Assembly (NCBI GenBank): GCA_023428785.1 | Contig: JAEYWU010000030.1 | Location: forward strand, 1-31,873 | DNA: 31,873 bases | Direction of reading: 5' to 3' | Origin: Pseudomonadota bacterium | GTDB taxonomy: Bacteria; Pseudomonadota; Alphaproteobacteria; Caulobacterales; Caulobacteraceae | Made by a program: the position numbers and the translations under genes | In this document: positions 1 through 6,400 of the stretch, one piece after another | Layout of the letters: every line of letters begins with the position of its first letter | Position numbering within the stretch: position 1 is the first letter of the stretch | Notes under the pieces: model-generated | What the model was told of the DNA's origin: nothing | What the model saw: only the letters and a program-made list of their open reading frames with translations | Databases searched by the model: none

Positions 1-576
1 ATCCTCGCGGGCCGGAAGGGCCTTCACGGTGCCCTCGAAGCCCTTCTTGTCCACGTCGACCCACGCCGCGAACCCGCGGCGGTCCACCGCCTCGAGGGCC
101 TCGGAGATCGAGACGACCTTCCGCGACCGCTCCTTGACGGAGATCTTGTCGCCCACGCGAACCTGGTACGAGGGGATGTTCACCTTCTTGCCGTTCACGC
201 GGAAGTGCGCGTGGCGGACGAGCTGGCGAGCCTCGTTGCGGGTGTCGGCGAAGCCCATGCGGAAGGCGACGTTGTCGAGACGCAGCTCGAGAGCCTGCAG
301 GAGGTTCTCGCCGGTCTTGCCCTTCTTGGCGTTGGCGCGCTGGTAGTAGAGGCGGAACTGCGCCTCCAGCAGGCCGTACATCCGCTTCACCTTCTGCTTC
401 TCGCGAAGCTGGATGCCGTACTCCGAGAACTTGATCCGGCCCTGGCCGTGCTGGCCGGGGGGATACGGGCGGCGCTCGATGGCGCACTTGTCGCTGTAGC
501 AGCGATCGCCCTTGAGGTACATCTTGAGGTTCTCGCGCCGGCAAAGGCGGCACGACGCACCGGTATAACGAGCCAC
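1..576 (-). CDS. rpsD: 30S ribosomal protein S4, zinc-binding (C+) form, 3' end cut off by window
   Basis: S4 is a primary 16S rRNA-binding protein that starts assembly of the 30S body; in many bacteria it also represses its own operon. The visible 192 residues run without a stop to the window edge, and full-length S4 is about 205, so roughly a dozen residues are missing. Cys9, Cys12, Cys26 and Cys31 form the four-cysteine zinc knuckle of C+ S4; alphaproteobacterial S4 proteins normally lack it. An S4 RNA-binding segment (about residues 95-160) includes RLDNVAFRMG and VNGKKVNIPS. The start is GTG at 576, preceded by a clear AAGGAG. It follows rpsK after 70 bp. All 13 visible Glu codons are GAG, unlike the genes right of rpsM. 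Identity is certain; the alphaproteobacterial origin is doubtful. Confidence 0.95.
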   Translation of the reverse strand, partial: MARYTGASCRLCRRENLKMYLKGDRCYSDKCAIERRPYPPGQHGQGRIKFSEYGIQLREKQKVKRMYGLLEAQFRLYYQRANAKKGKTGENLLQALELRLDNVAFRMGFADTRNEARQLVRHAHFRVNGKKVNIPSYQVRVGDKISVKERSRKVVSISEALEAVDRRGFAAWVDVDKKGFEGTVKALPARED

Positions 577-646
577 TGCTATCTCCTTCGAGAGGTCGTC
601 TGCGCGCCGCGGCGGACCAAGGCCAGCCGGGCGCCCGAAAATCGAA

Positions 647-1033
647 TCAGACCCGGCGCCGCTTCGCGGGCCTGCAGCCGTTGTGGGGGATCGGGGTCAC
701 GTCCTTGATGAGCTGGACCTTGAGTCCGGCGGCGGCGAGCGCCCGGAGGGCGGACTCACGGCCCGCGCCGGGGCCCTTCACCAGCACCGAGACGGTCCGC
801 AGACCGTGCTCCATCGCCTTCGCGGCGGCGTCGCCCGCAGCGACCTGCGCGGCGAACGGGGTCGACTTGCGGGAACCCTTGAAACCACGGGCGCCCGAGC
901 TCGACCAGGAGAGCACGTTGCCGCTCACGTCGGTGATCGTGATCAGCGTGTTGTTGAACGTCGAGGCGATGTGCACCACGCCCTGCTGTACGTTCTTGCG
1001 GACCTTCTTCTTGCCCTTCTTCTCGTCGGCCAT
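647..1033 (-). CDS. rpsK: 30S ribosomal protein S11, atypical for an alphaproteobacterium
   Basis: S11 sits on the 30S platform, binds 16S rRNA and helps shape the mRNA exit/E-site region. The 128-residue protein has the family core: STFNNT, GFKGSRKSTPF, GPGAGRESALRAL and the C-terminal DVTPIPHNGCRP segment followed by a basic tail. From memory, alphaproteobacterial S11 proteins read STPY and GPGSGRE at these places and start with a different basic leader, whereas STPF, GPGAG and VVHIASTFNNT resemble Myxococcota or Gram-positive types. ATG start at 1033 with GGAG about 11 bases upstream. The 62-bp and 70-bp gaps on either side are looser than in the rest of the cluster. All three Glu codons are GAG. 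Confidence 0.97.
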   Translation of the reverse strand: MADEKKGKKKVRKNVQQGVVHIASTFNNTLITITDVSGNVLSWSSSGARGFKGSRKSTPFAAQVAAGDAAAKAMEHGLRTVSVLVKGPGAGRESALRALAAAGLKVQLIKDVTPIPHNGCRPAKRRRV

Positions 1034-1095
1034 CTTGGGATCTGCTCCGAAAGGTGTTCGACGGCCGCATCAACGACGCGGCCGCTCAAGAGGAT

Positions 1096-1479
1096 TTAGC
1101 GGGCCGGCGTCGCGGCGCGGGGCCGGGCGAGGGAGCGCTTCGGGCCCTTGCGCGTGCGGGCGTTGGTGTGGGTGCGCTGGCCGCGGACCGGCAGGCCCTT
1201 ACGGTGACGCAGGCCGCGGTAGCAGGCCAGGTCCATCAGGCGCTTGATGTTCATCGAGGTCTCGCGACGCAGGTCGCCTTCCACGGTGAACTCGCGGTCG
1301 ATCGTTTCACGGATCTGCAGGACTTCGGCGTCCGTCAGCTCGTTGACACGGCGCGCGGAGTCGATGCCGACCCGCTCCAGGATGGTCCGGGCCGACAGCG
1401 GGCCGATACCATGGATGTACTGAAGCGCGATCTCGACGCGCTTGTTGGTCGGAATGTTGACGCCAGCGATACGGGCCAA
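1096..1479 (-). CDS. rpsM: 30S ribosomal protein S13, possible chimera
   Basis: S13 lies in the 30S head, contacts 16S rRNA, S19 and the 50S subunit (bridges B1a/B1b) and its tail reaches the P-site tRNA. It is 127 residues long. The N-terminal part (MARIAGVNIPTNKR, ALQYIHGIG, LTDAEVLQIRETID) matches the alphaproteobacterial pattern. The conserved block of residues 76-113 (coordinates 1141-1254) is near-universal. The tail after Pro113 (KRSLARPRAATPAR) differs from the short AKPIAGKKK-like alphaproteobacterial ending. The start codon is TTG at 1479, supported by exact homology to MARIAGVN and a GGAG 10 bases upstream. It is transcribed from the promoter at 1573-1600. Its three GAA codons all lie before residue 74. 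Confidence 0.96.
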   Translation of the reverse strand: MARIAGVNIPTNKRVEIALQYIHGIGPLSARTILERVGIDSARRVNELTDAEVLQIRETIDREFTVEGDLRRETSMNIKRLMDLACYRGLRHRKGLPVRGQRTHTNARTRKGPKRSLARPRAATPAR

Positions 1480-1572
1480 GGCTTTGAATCTCCAATACGC
1501 ATCACAGACGCAAACGGCGCCACGGCCTTTTTCTGAGCCCGGCGCTGATCGCGTCTTTCGCGGAAGCGCGCC

Positions 1573-1600
1573 GTTATACAGGGGATTCCGTGCGCGTCAA
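1573..1600 (-). promoter_or_regulatory. Sigma-70-type promoter for rpsM-rpsK-rpsD
   Basis: On the minus strand TTGACG (1600-1595) and TATAAC (1578-1573) are separated by 16 bp, close to the vegetative consensus. Transcription would start near 1566 and give a leader of about 85 nt before the rpsM TTG. It lies in the 210-bp gap after the TonB-like gene, so the alpha-operon genes need not depend on read-through from secY-adk. The call is by pattern only. Confidence 0.6.
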
Positions 1601-1689
1601 CGGCTTGGCAAGGGATTCTCGCCACGTCCGCCGCCTGTGCGATGGCCCATATGGGGTCGGGCCGCTCACGTTCAAGCATCTGGACATGG

Positions 1690-2433
1690 TCAGGGCGGGA
1701 AGTCCACCCCCACAACGATCTCCGTATTGTCCTGGGGCCGGCCCAGACCGTCGGTGGGCGGCCGCCAGCGATAGGCCCCGGCCAGCTGTAGCGCGGCCTG
1801 CCCCAGCCGGCTTCCCAGCGGAAACTCACGCGTGACCGAGCAACCCTCCATGCGGCCGTCGAGTCGGATTCGGCAGCGGATCTCCGCCCGTCCGACCCGG
1901 CGGACCCCCAGGCCCGTGCGCGGCTGCACCCGGCGAATATCTCGCTCGCTGGGCCCGGCGATCAGCACCGCCCTGCCTGCACCTGCGCCCGAGCCGGATC
2001 CTGCCCCCACGCCCGAGCCCGTCCCGGTCCCCTGACCGGCCTGTCCCCGCCCCTCGTCGGGGGAATCGATCGGCGAGGCCCCGACCGTCGGAACCGGCTC
2101 CGGCGCCGGCTCGGGCGGTGGCGTCAGTTCCGGAACGAGCGGCTCTGGCGGCTGGACGGTCGGACGAACCCGCGACGGCGTGGCCGGTGAGCCCCCGCCC
2201 GCCTCTCTAGAGACTTCGCGCGGCGGCTCAGGCGGCGGTTCCGGTTCGGGTCGGATCAGTTCGACGATGATCGGCGGCCCAATCACCGGCGGGGCGAACC
2301 TCGGCTGGGCCAGCGCCACCAGCAGGAACGCCACCGCATGGCCACCCAGCACGGCCGCCATCAGGGCGGCCTTGCGTGTTCGGGGATGCCTGAGGATTCC
2401 TCGGGCGCTGGACAGGGGTCGCGTCTCCGACAT
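1690..2433 (-). CDS. TonB-family energy-transducer-like protein inside the ribosomal cluster
   Basis: The 247-residue protein has the TonB layout: a short cytoplasmic N-terminus, one membrane segment (about residues 23-42), a proline-rich periplasmic spacer (about 61-117, many EP/PP pairs), a Gly-rich linker (about 129-153, GTG/GSG repeats) and a C-terminal TonB-like domain (about 180-247) with RAEIRCRIRLDGRMEGC and AYRWRPP, typical of Caulobacterales TonB paralogues. Such proteins couple the inner-membrane proton motive force, through ExbB/ExbD, to outer-membrane receptors; no receptor or exbBD gene is nearby, so the partner is unknown. ATG start at 2433. It lies 71 bp after adk and 210 bp before rpsM, same strand, so it is probably co-transcribed with adk. 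Two cysteines (187, 198) could pair within the C-terminal domain. Confidence 0.8.
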   Translation of the reverse strand: MSETRPLSSARGILRHPRTRKAALMAAVLGGHAVAFLLVALAQPRFAPPVIGPPIIVELIRPEPEPPPEPPREVSREAGGGSPATPSRVRPTVQPPEPLVPELTPPPEPAPEPVPTVGASPIDSPDEGRGQAGQGTGTGSGVGAGSGSGAGAGRAVLIAGPSERDIRRVQPRTGLGVRRVGRAEIRCRIRLDGRMEGCSVTREFPLGSRLGQAALQLAGAYRWRPPTDGLGRPQDNTEIVVGVDFPP

Positions 2434-2504
2434 GGGCCACCCTACCGCAGGGGACCGCGTCGGGCGATGAACGCGCCCGTCAGGCTTTGGATCAGTCGGA
2501 GGGG

Positions 2505-3071
2505 TTAGCCCAGGACGCCGTCGATCTGGGCGGCGACGTCCGCGACCGAGCCCATGCCGTCGATCTCGGCCAGCTTGCCCTGGTCGCCGTAGTACGGCAG
2601 CAGCGGGGCCGTCTGGGCGTTATAGGCCGCCAGGCGCGTCACGAAGGTCTCGGGATTGTCGTCAGGACGGCCCTGCTCTTCGAAGCGCTTGGTGACGCGC
2701 GCGAGCAGCTTGTCTTCATCGACCTTGAGTCGGATCACGTGGTCGATCCGACCGCCGCGACGCTGAAGCATTTCGTCCAGCGCCTCGGCCTGGGCCAGGG
2801 TCCGCGGGAACCCGTCGAAGATCGCGCCGCCGGCCGCCTCGGCCTCGTCGAGCTTCAGCTCGATCAGGGCGATGACGATATTGTCCGGAACCAGATGGCC
2901 CGCGTCCATGATCGACTTGCAGCGCTGTCCGATCTCGGCGCCCTCGGCGATCGCCGCGCGCAGCATGTCGCCCGTCGACAGCTGGATCATGCCCCGCTCG
3001 GCGACCAGGCGTTTGGCCTGGGTCCCCTTGCCGGCGGCAGGCGGGCCAAACAGGATCAGGTTCGTGGCCAA
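2505..3071 (-). CDS. adk: Adenylate kinase, short form
   Basis: Catalyses ATP + AMP to 2 ADP in the cytoplasm. The 188-residue protein carries the P-loop GPPAAGKGT (residues 9-17), the AMP-binding segment LSTGDMLRAA, DGFPRTLAQA and the arginine-bearing RFEEQGRPDDNPETF region. The long LID insertion of the 214-residue enterobacterial enzyme is replaced by a short loop, as usual in alphaproteobacteria. The start is TTG at 3071 with GGGAG 9 bases upstream; no ATG gives the conserved MATNLILFGPP beginning. It follows secY after 24 bp, the classic secY-adk order. Confident in function and start. Confidence 0.97.
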   Translation of the reverse strand: MATNLILFGPPAAGKGTQAKRLVAERGMIQLSTGDMLRAAIAEGAEIGQRCKSIMDAGHLVPDNIVIALIELKLDEAEAAGGAIFDGFPRTLAQAEALDEMLQRRGGRIDHVIRLKVDEDKLLARVTKRFEEQGRPDDNPETFVTRLAAYNAQTAPLLPYYGDQGKLAEIDGMGSVADVAAQIDGVLG

Positions 3072-3095
3072 GTGCGTATCTCCCTCAGCGCGAGC

Positions 3096-4454
3096 CTAGC
3101 GGCGCCCGCCGCGTCCGCGCAACTTGGCCTTCTTGATGAGACCTTCGTACTGGTGGCTCAGCAGATGAGACTGGATCTGGGATACCGTGTCCATTGTCAC
3201 CGACACCATGATCAGGATCGAGGTGCCGCCGAGCGCGGTGACCAGTGTGAGCTGGCCGAGCTGGGCGATGCCGATCTCGGGGATCAGGCAGACGATGGTG
3301 ATGTAGGCCGCGCCGATCACGGTCAGGCGCGTCAGGACGTAGTCCAGATACTCAGCCGTCCGCTTGCCCGGACGGATGCCCGGCAGGAAGCCGCCGTACT
3401 TCCTCAGGTTCTCGGCCGTGTCCTCGGGATTGAAGACGATCGAGGTGTAGAAGAAGCAGAAGAAGATGATCAGCGCGCCGTAGAGGGCCATAAAGACCGG
3501 CTGGCCATGCTGGAGGTACGGCATGACGGTCGTCAGCCACTGCAGCCAGGACGGCACCGCGTCCGGGTTCTGGAGCAGCATCGTCGACACCGTCGTCGGC
3601 AGCAGCAGCAGCGACGAGGCGAAGATCGGCGGGATGACGCCGGCGGTGTTGACCTTCAGCGGCAGGAAAGAGCTCTCGCCGCCGACCATGCGGTTGCCCT
3701 GCTGGCGCTTCGGATACTGGATGAGAAGACGGCGCTGGGCGCGTTCCATGAAGACGATGGCGACGACCAGCACGATCGATAGCGCCAGGATCGCGAACAG
3801 CAGGAACGGCGCGATCTGGCCCTGGCGGGTCAGGGTGAAGAGCTGGTTCAGCGACTGCGGAAGGATCGCCACGATACCGGCGAAGATGATCAGCGAGATG
3901 CCGTTGCCGACGCCGCGCGCCGTCACCTGCTCACCCAGCCACATCAGGAACATAGTGCCGCCGGTCAGGGTGGTGACCGTCGTGGCTACAAAGAAGAAGC
4001 CCGGATTGTTGGCCACGCCCTGCAGGCTCATTGCGATACCGAAGGACTGGGCGATCGCCAGAACGACGGTGAGATAGCGCGTGTACTGGTTCAGCTGCTT
4101 GCGGCCGGCCTCGCCGCCTTCCTTGCGCAGCTTTTCCCACGGCGGATAGACGGTGCCGAGCAGCTGCACGATGATCGACGCCGAGATATAGGGCATCACG
4201 TTCAGCGCGAAGATGGCCATCCGCTCGACGGCGCCGCCCGAGAACATGTTGACCATGCCCAGGATGCCCGCCTGGGCGTTCTGGAAGGCCTGGGCGAAGG
4301 CGTCGGTATTGATCCCGGGGATCGGAATGAAGGTGCCCAGGCGGTAGACGATCATCGCCGCCAGGGTGAACCAGAGGCGCTTGTGCAGGTCCGTCGCCTT
4401 GGCGAAGGTCCCCACATTCAGGTTTGCAGCTAGCTGTTCAGCGGCCGAAGCCAT
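3096..4454 (-). CDS. secY: Preprotein translocase subunit SecY
   Basis: SecY is the channel-forming core of the SecYEG translocon in the inner membrane, exporting unfolded preproteins with SecA and inserting membrane proteins with the ribosome. At 452 residues with about ten hydrophobic segments it has normal length. Recognisable pieces are RLGTFIPIPGI at the end of TM1, the plug-region NMFSGGAVERMAIFALNVMPYI stretch in two overlapping parts (NMFSGGA, ERMAIFALNVMPYISASI), the cytoplasmic loop KLRKEGGEAGRKQ, and GKRTAEYLD before the final helices. The ATG start at 4454 is preceded by a weak GGGG. It lies 158 bp downstream of rplO, an unusually long gap holding hairpins, and 24 bp upstream of adk. 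Confidence 0.98.
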   Translation of the reverse strand: MASAAEQLAANLNVGTFAKATDLHKRLWFTLAAMIVYRLGTFIPIPGINTDAFAQAFQNAQAGILGMVNMFSGGAVERMAIFALNVMPYISASIIVQLLGTVYPPWEKLRKEGGEAGRKQLNQYTRYLTVVLAIAQSFGIAMSLQGVANNPGFFFVATTVTTLTGGTMFLMWLGEQVTARGVGNGISLIIFAGIVAILPQSLNQLFTLTRQGQIAPFLLFAILALSIVLVVAIVFMERAQRRLLIQYPKRQQGNRMVGGESSFLPLKVNTAGVIPPIFASSLLLLPTTVSTMLLQNPDAVPSWLQWLTTVMPYLQHGQPVFMALYGALIIFFCFFYTSIVFNPEDTAENLRKYGGFLPGIRPGKRTAEYLDYVLTRLTVIGAAYITIVCLIPEIGIAQLGQLTLVTALGGTSILIMVSVTMDTVSQIQSHLLSHQYEGLIKKAKLRGRGGRR

Positions 4455-4556
4455 TCCGATACCCCGCGACGTTCCGTCGTCAGATAGGCGATGCGCGCCC
4501 GTTCGTCATGGGGCGCCTCGCCATTAATCGTCATTCCGAACGCACGGAACGGGCGT

Positions 4557-4597
4557 CCGGGACCTGGACAGCCAGGCCCCGGGCCCGCTCACGCGGG
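4557..4597 (-). promoter_or_regulatory. Two adjacent hairpins in the rplO-secY gap
   Basis: Between the rplO stop and the secY start (4455-4612) the minus-strand RNA can form a 5-bp GC stem (4597-4584, loop of 4) followed at once by an 11-bp stem with one G-U pair (4582-4557, loop of 4). No U-run follows, so they do not look like intrinsic terminators. They could be processing sites, mRNA stabilisers or part of a secY leader. Function is unknown. Confidence 0.4.
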
Positions 4598-4612
4598 TCC
4601 GGGTGACTGAAG

Positions 4613-5089
4613 TTAGGCTTCTTCCTTGGCCGGACGGGCCTGGGTGACCGAACCGCCGGCGTCTTCGATCGCCTTTACAGCCGAGGCCGAGGCCGACCAG
4701 ACCTTCAGGTTCAGCTTGCCCTTGATCTCGCCGTGGCCGAGCAGACGCACACCGTCCTTCTCGCGACGGATCACGCCGGCCGCGATCAGGGCGGCGGCGT
4801 CGATGTCCTTCTTGGCGTCCAGCTTCTTGGCCTCGATCGCCTTGGCGATGCGCCACAGGTTCACTTCCGCCAGCTTCAGCGCGTTCGGGTTGTTGAAGCC
4901 GCGCTTGGGCATGCGCATGTGGAGCGGCATCTGACCGCCTTCGAAGCCCAGCAGCGAGACGCCGGTACGGGACTTCTGGCCCTTCACACCACGACCTGAG
5001 GTCTTGCCCTTGCCCGAGCCCGGGCCGCGGCCGACGCGCATCCGCTTCTTGGTGGCGCCTTCGTTGTCGCGCAGTTCGTTGAGTTTCAT
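4613..5089 (-). CDS. rplO: 50S ribosomal protein L15
   Basis: L15 binds 23S rRNA late in 50S assembly. The 158-residue protein starts MKLNELRDNEGATKKRMRVG, followed by the Gly/Lys-rich extension GRGPGSGKGKTSGRGVKGQK that threads into the rRNA, and a globular C-terminal domain from about residue 70. The reading frame is open further upstream to 5185, but the conserved MKLNEL beginning and the purine-rich AAAGGA about ten bases ahead fix ATG 5089. The gap to rpmD upstream is 139 bp, far longer than usual in this cluster, and contains two hairpins, one followed by a U-run. The alanine-rich C-terminus ends in a charged KEEA. Confidence 0.97.
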   Translation of the reverse strand: MKLNELRDNEGATKKRMRVGRGPGSGKGKTSGRGVKGQKSRTGVSLLGFEGGQMPLHMRMPKRGFNNPNALKLAEVNLWRIAKAIEAKKLDAKKDIDAAALIAAGVIRREKDGVRLLGHGEIKGKLNLKVWSASASAVKAIEDAGGSVTQARPAKEEA

Positions 5090-5140
5090 GGCCTGATCCT
5101 TTCGATCATTTGCGCCCGACGGATGCCGGACTCGGCTTGG

Positions 5141-5170
5141 AAAAAATGAAGGGCCGCTTCTAGGCGGCCC
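5141..5170 (-). terminator. Terminator-like hairpin between rpmD and rplO
   Basis: The minus-strand RNA reads GGGCCGC, a six-base loop, GCGGCCC (5170-5151), then UUCA and six U (5146-5141). A 7-bp GC stem followed four bases later by a U-run is the form of an intrinsic terminator, possibly leaky, inside an essential operon. It could set a lower level for rplO-secY-adk than for the genes upstream. Confidence 0.5.
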
Positions 5171-5196
5171 CACGGCAGTACGCAAGAAGCGAGACG

Positions 5197-5220
5197 CCCT
5201 CCCCCGGTTCCGGGAGAGGG
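5197..5220 (-). repeat. Strong stem-loop just after rpmD
   Basis: A 24-base near-perfect inverted repeat (CCCTC-tCCCG arm against CGGGgGAGGG, one G-U pair, loop GAAC on the minus strand) lies 8 bp past the rpmD stop. The CCCTCCCC/GGGAGAGGG composition resembles palindromic intergenic repeats of GC-rich alphaproteobacteria. It has no U-run of its own; together with the 5141-5170 hairpin it makes a double-hairpin spacer. Confidence 0.45.
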
Positions 5221-5228
5221 CGAAAGGC

Positions 5229-5423
5229 TTACTTTTCGACGATCTCGGTCAGGTGGGCGACCTTGGCGATCATCCCGCGGACCGAGGGGGTGTCCTCAAG
5301 GGTCGACTCGCGGCCCATGCGGTTCAGGCCCAGGCCGACCAGGGTGGCCCGCTGATCCGGCTTGCGGCGGATCGGGCTGCCGGTCTGGCGGATGGTGACG
5401 GTCTTGGCGTCTTTCTTGGCCAT
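5229..5423 (-). CDS. rpmD: 50S ribosomal protein L30
   Basis: L30 is a small 50S protein of the bacterial short form, here 64 residues. It shows the family pattern VTIRQTGSPIRRKPDQRATL and LGLNRMGRESTLEDTPSVRG, a beta-alpha-beta fold that packs on 23S rRNA. ATG start at 5423, only 2 bp after the rpsE stop, so translation is probably coupled. The spc-operon position between rpsE and rplO is canonical. It is followed by the 139-bp double-hairpin spacer. Confidence 0.96.
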   Translation of the reverse strand: MAKKDAKTVTIRQTGSPIRRKPDQRATLVGLGLNRMGRESTLEDTPSVRGMIAKVAHLTEIVEK

Positions 5424-5425
5424 GA

Positions 5426-6025
5426 TCAGGACTCCGCGACTTCCGCGGCGGCTTCAGGGGCCGAGGCGCCGTCGTTGCGACGGCCCATGATGTCGGCGAC
5501 CTTCTTGCCACGCTTGTTGGCGATCTGACGCGGCGACGACTGAAGCTTCAGGGCCTCAAAGGTGGCGCGCACCATGTTGTAGGGGTTGGACGAGCCGGAC
5601 GATTTGCCGACCACGTCCTGGACGCCCAGGGTTTCGAGCACGGCGCGCATCGGACCGCCGGCGATGACGCCGGTGCCGGGAGGAGCCGAACGGATCATGA
5701 TCTTGCCCGCGCCCCAACGGCCTTCGCCGTCGTGGTGCAGGGTGCGCGACTCGCGGAGCGGGACGCGGATCATGGACTTCTTGGCTTCTTCGGTGGCCTT
5801 GCGGATGGCTTCCGGCACTTCACGGGCCTTGCCGTGACCGAAGCCGACGCGGCCCTTCTGATCGCCAACCACCATCAGGGCGGCGAACGAGAAGCGACGA
5901 CCACCCTTCACGGTGGCGGCGACGCGGTTGATGTGGACCAGCTTCTCGACGATGTCGCTTTCCGGGCCTTCGGCCTCGGGAGCGCGACGGTCGCGACGGT
6001 CACCACGTTGGGGTTCACGAGCCAT
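5426..6025 (-). CDS. rpsE: 30S ribosomal protein S5
   Basis: S5 lies at the mRNA entry side of the 30S subunit and, with S4 and S12, affects decoding accuracy. The 199-residue protein has an N-terminal arginine-rich extension (about 1-20), a dsRNA-binding-like domain (about 25-90: KLVHINRVAATVKGGRRFSF, GFGHGKAREVPEAI) and a C-terminal domain with GTGVIAGGPMRAVLE and KSSGSSNPYNMVRAT. The C-terminus is an acidic/alanine tail typical of alphaproteobacteria. ATG start at 6025, 9 bp after rplR. Its Glu codons are 11 GAA and 5 GAG, a useful reference for the codon shift seen left of rpsM. Confidence 0.98.
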   Translation of the reverse strand: MAREPQRGDRRDRRAPEAEGPESDIVEKLVHINRVAATVKGGRRFSFAALMVVGDQKGRVGFGHGKAREVPEAIRKATEEAKKSMIRVPLRESRTLHHDGEGRWGAGKIMIRSAPPGTGVIAGGPMRAVLETLGVQDVVGKSSGSSNPYNMVRATFEALKLQSSPRQIANKRGKKVADIMGRRNDGASAPEAAAEVAES

Positions 6026-6034
6026 GACGTATCC

Positions 6035-6397
6035 TTAGAACTTCAGGCCGGCTTCGCGCGCGGCGTCCGCCAGGGCCTTGACCCGGCCGTGATAGATGTA
6101 GCCGCCGCGGTCGAAGACGACCTCGGTGACGCCCTTTTCCAGGGCGCGTTCGGCGATCAGCTTGCCGATCCGGGCAGCGGCGTCCTTGTCGGAGCCCTTG
6201 CCCTTCTTGCCCTTCTCGCCTTCCAGCGAGGAGGCCGAAGCCAGGGTCTTGCCCTCGGCGTCGTCGATGATCTGAGCCGAGATGTTCTTGTCCGAGCGAT
6301 GGACCGACAGACGCGGACGACCGTTCGAAAGAGCCTTCAGGCGGCGGCGATTGCGCTCGGCGCGACGCCTGGCGGTTTGAAGAGGAGAAAGAGCCAT
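6035..6397 (-). CDS. rplR: 50S ribosomal protein L18
   Basis: L18 binds 5S rRNA and, with L5 and L25, anchors it in the central protuberance. The 120-residue protein has the arginine-rich N-terminus (ARRRAERNRRRLKALSNGRP), RLSVHRSDKNISAQIID, and the C-terminal VVFDRGGYIYHGRVKALADA signature. A lysine/glycine-rich insertion (about residues 61-68, KGKKGKGS region) occupies the loop where lengths vary between species. ATG start at 6397, 3 bp after the rplF stop; rpsE follows after 9 bp. Confidence 0.97.
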   Translation of the reverse strand: MALSPLQTARRRAERNRRRLKALSNGRPRLSVHRSDKNISAQIIDDAEGKTLASASSLEGEKGKKGKGSDKDAAARIGKLIAERALEKGVTEVVFDRGGYIYHGRVKALADAAREAGLKF

Positions 6398-6400
6398 GGC

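Noticed and set aside
2487..3782. 431-codon plus-strand open frame opposite adk and secY
   Set aside because: It is antisense to two certain genes, has no family motif and is a product of GC-rich codon bias.
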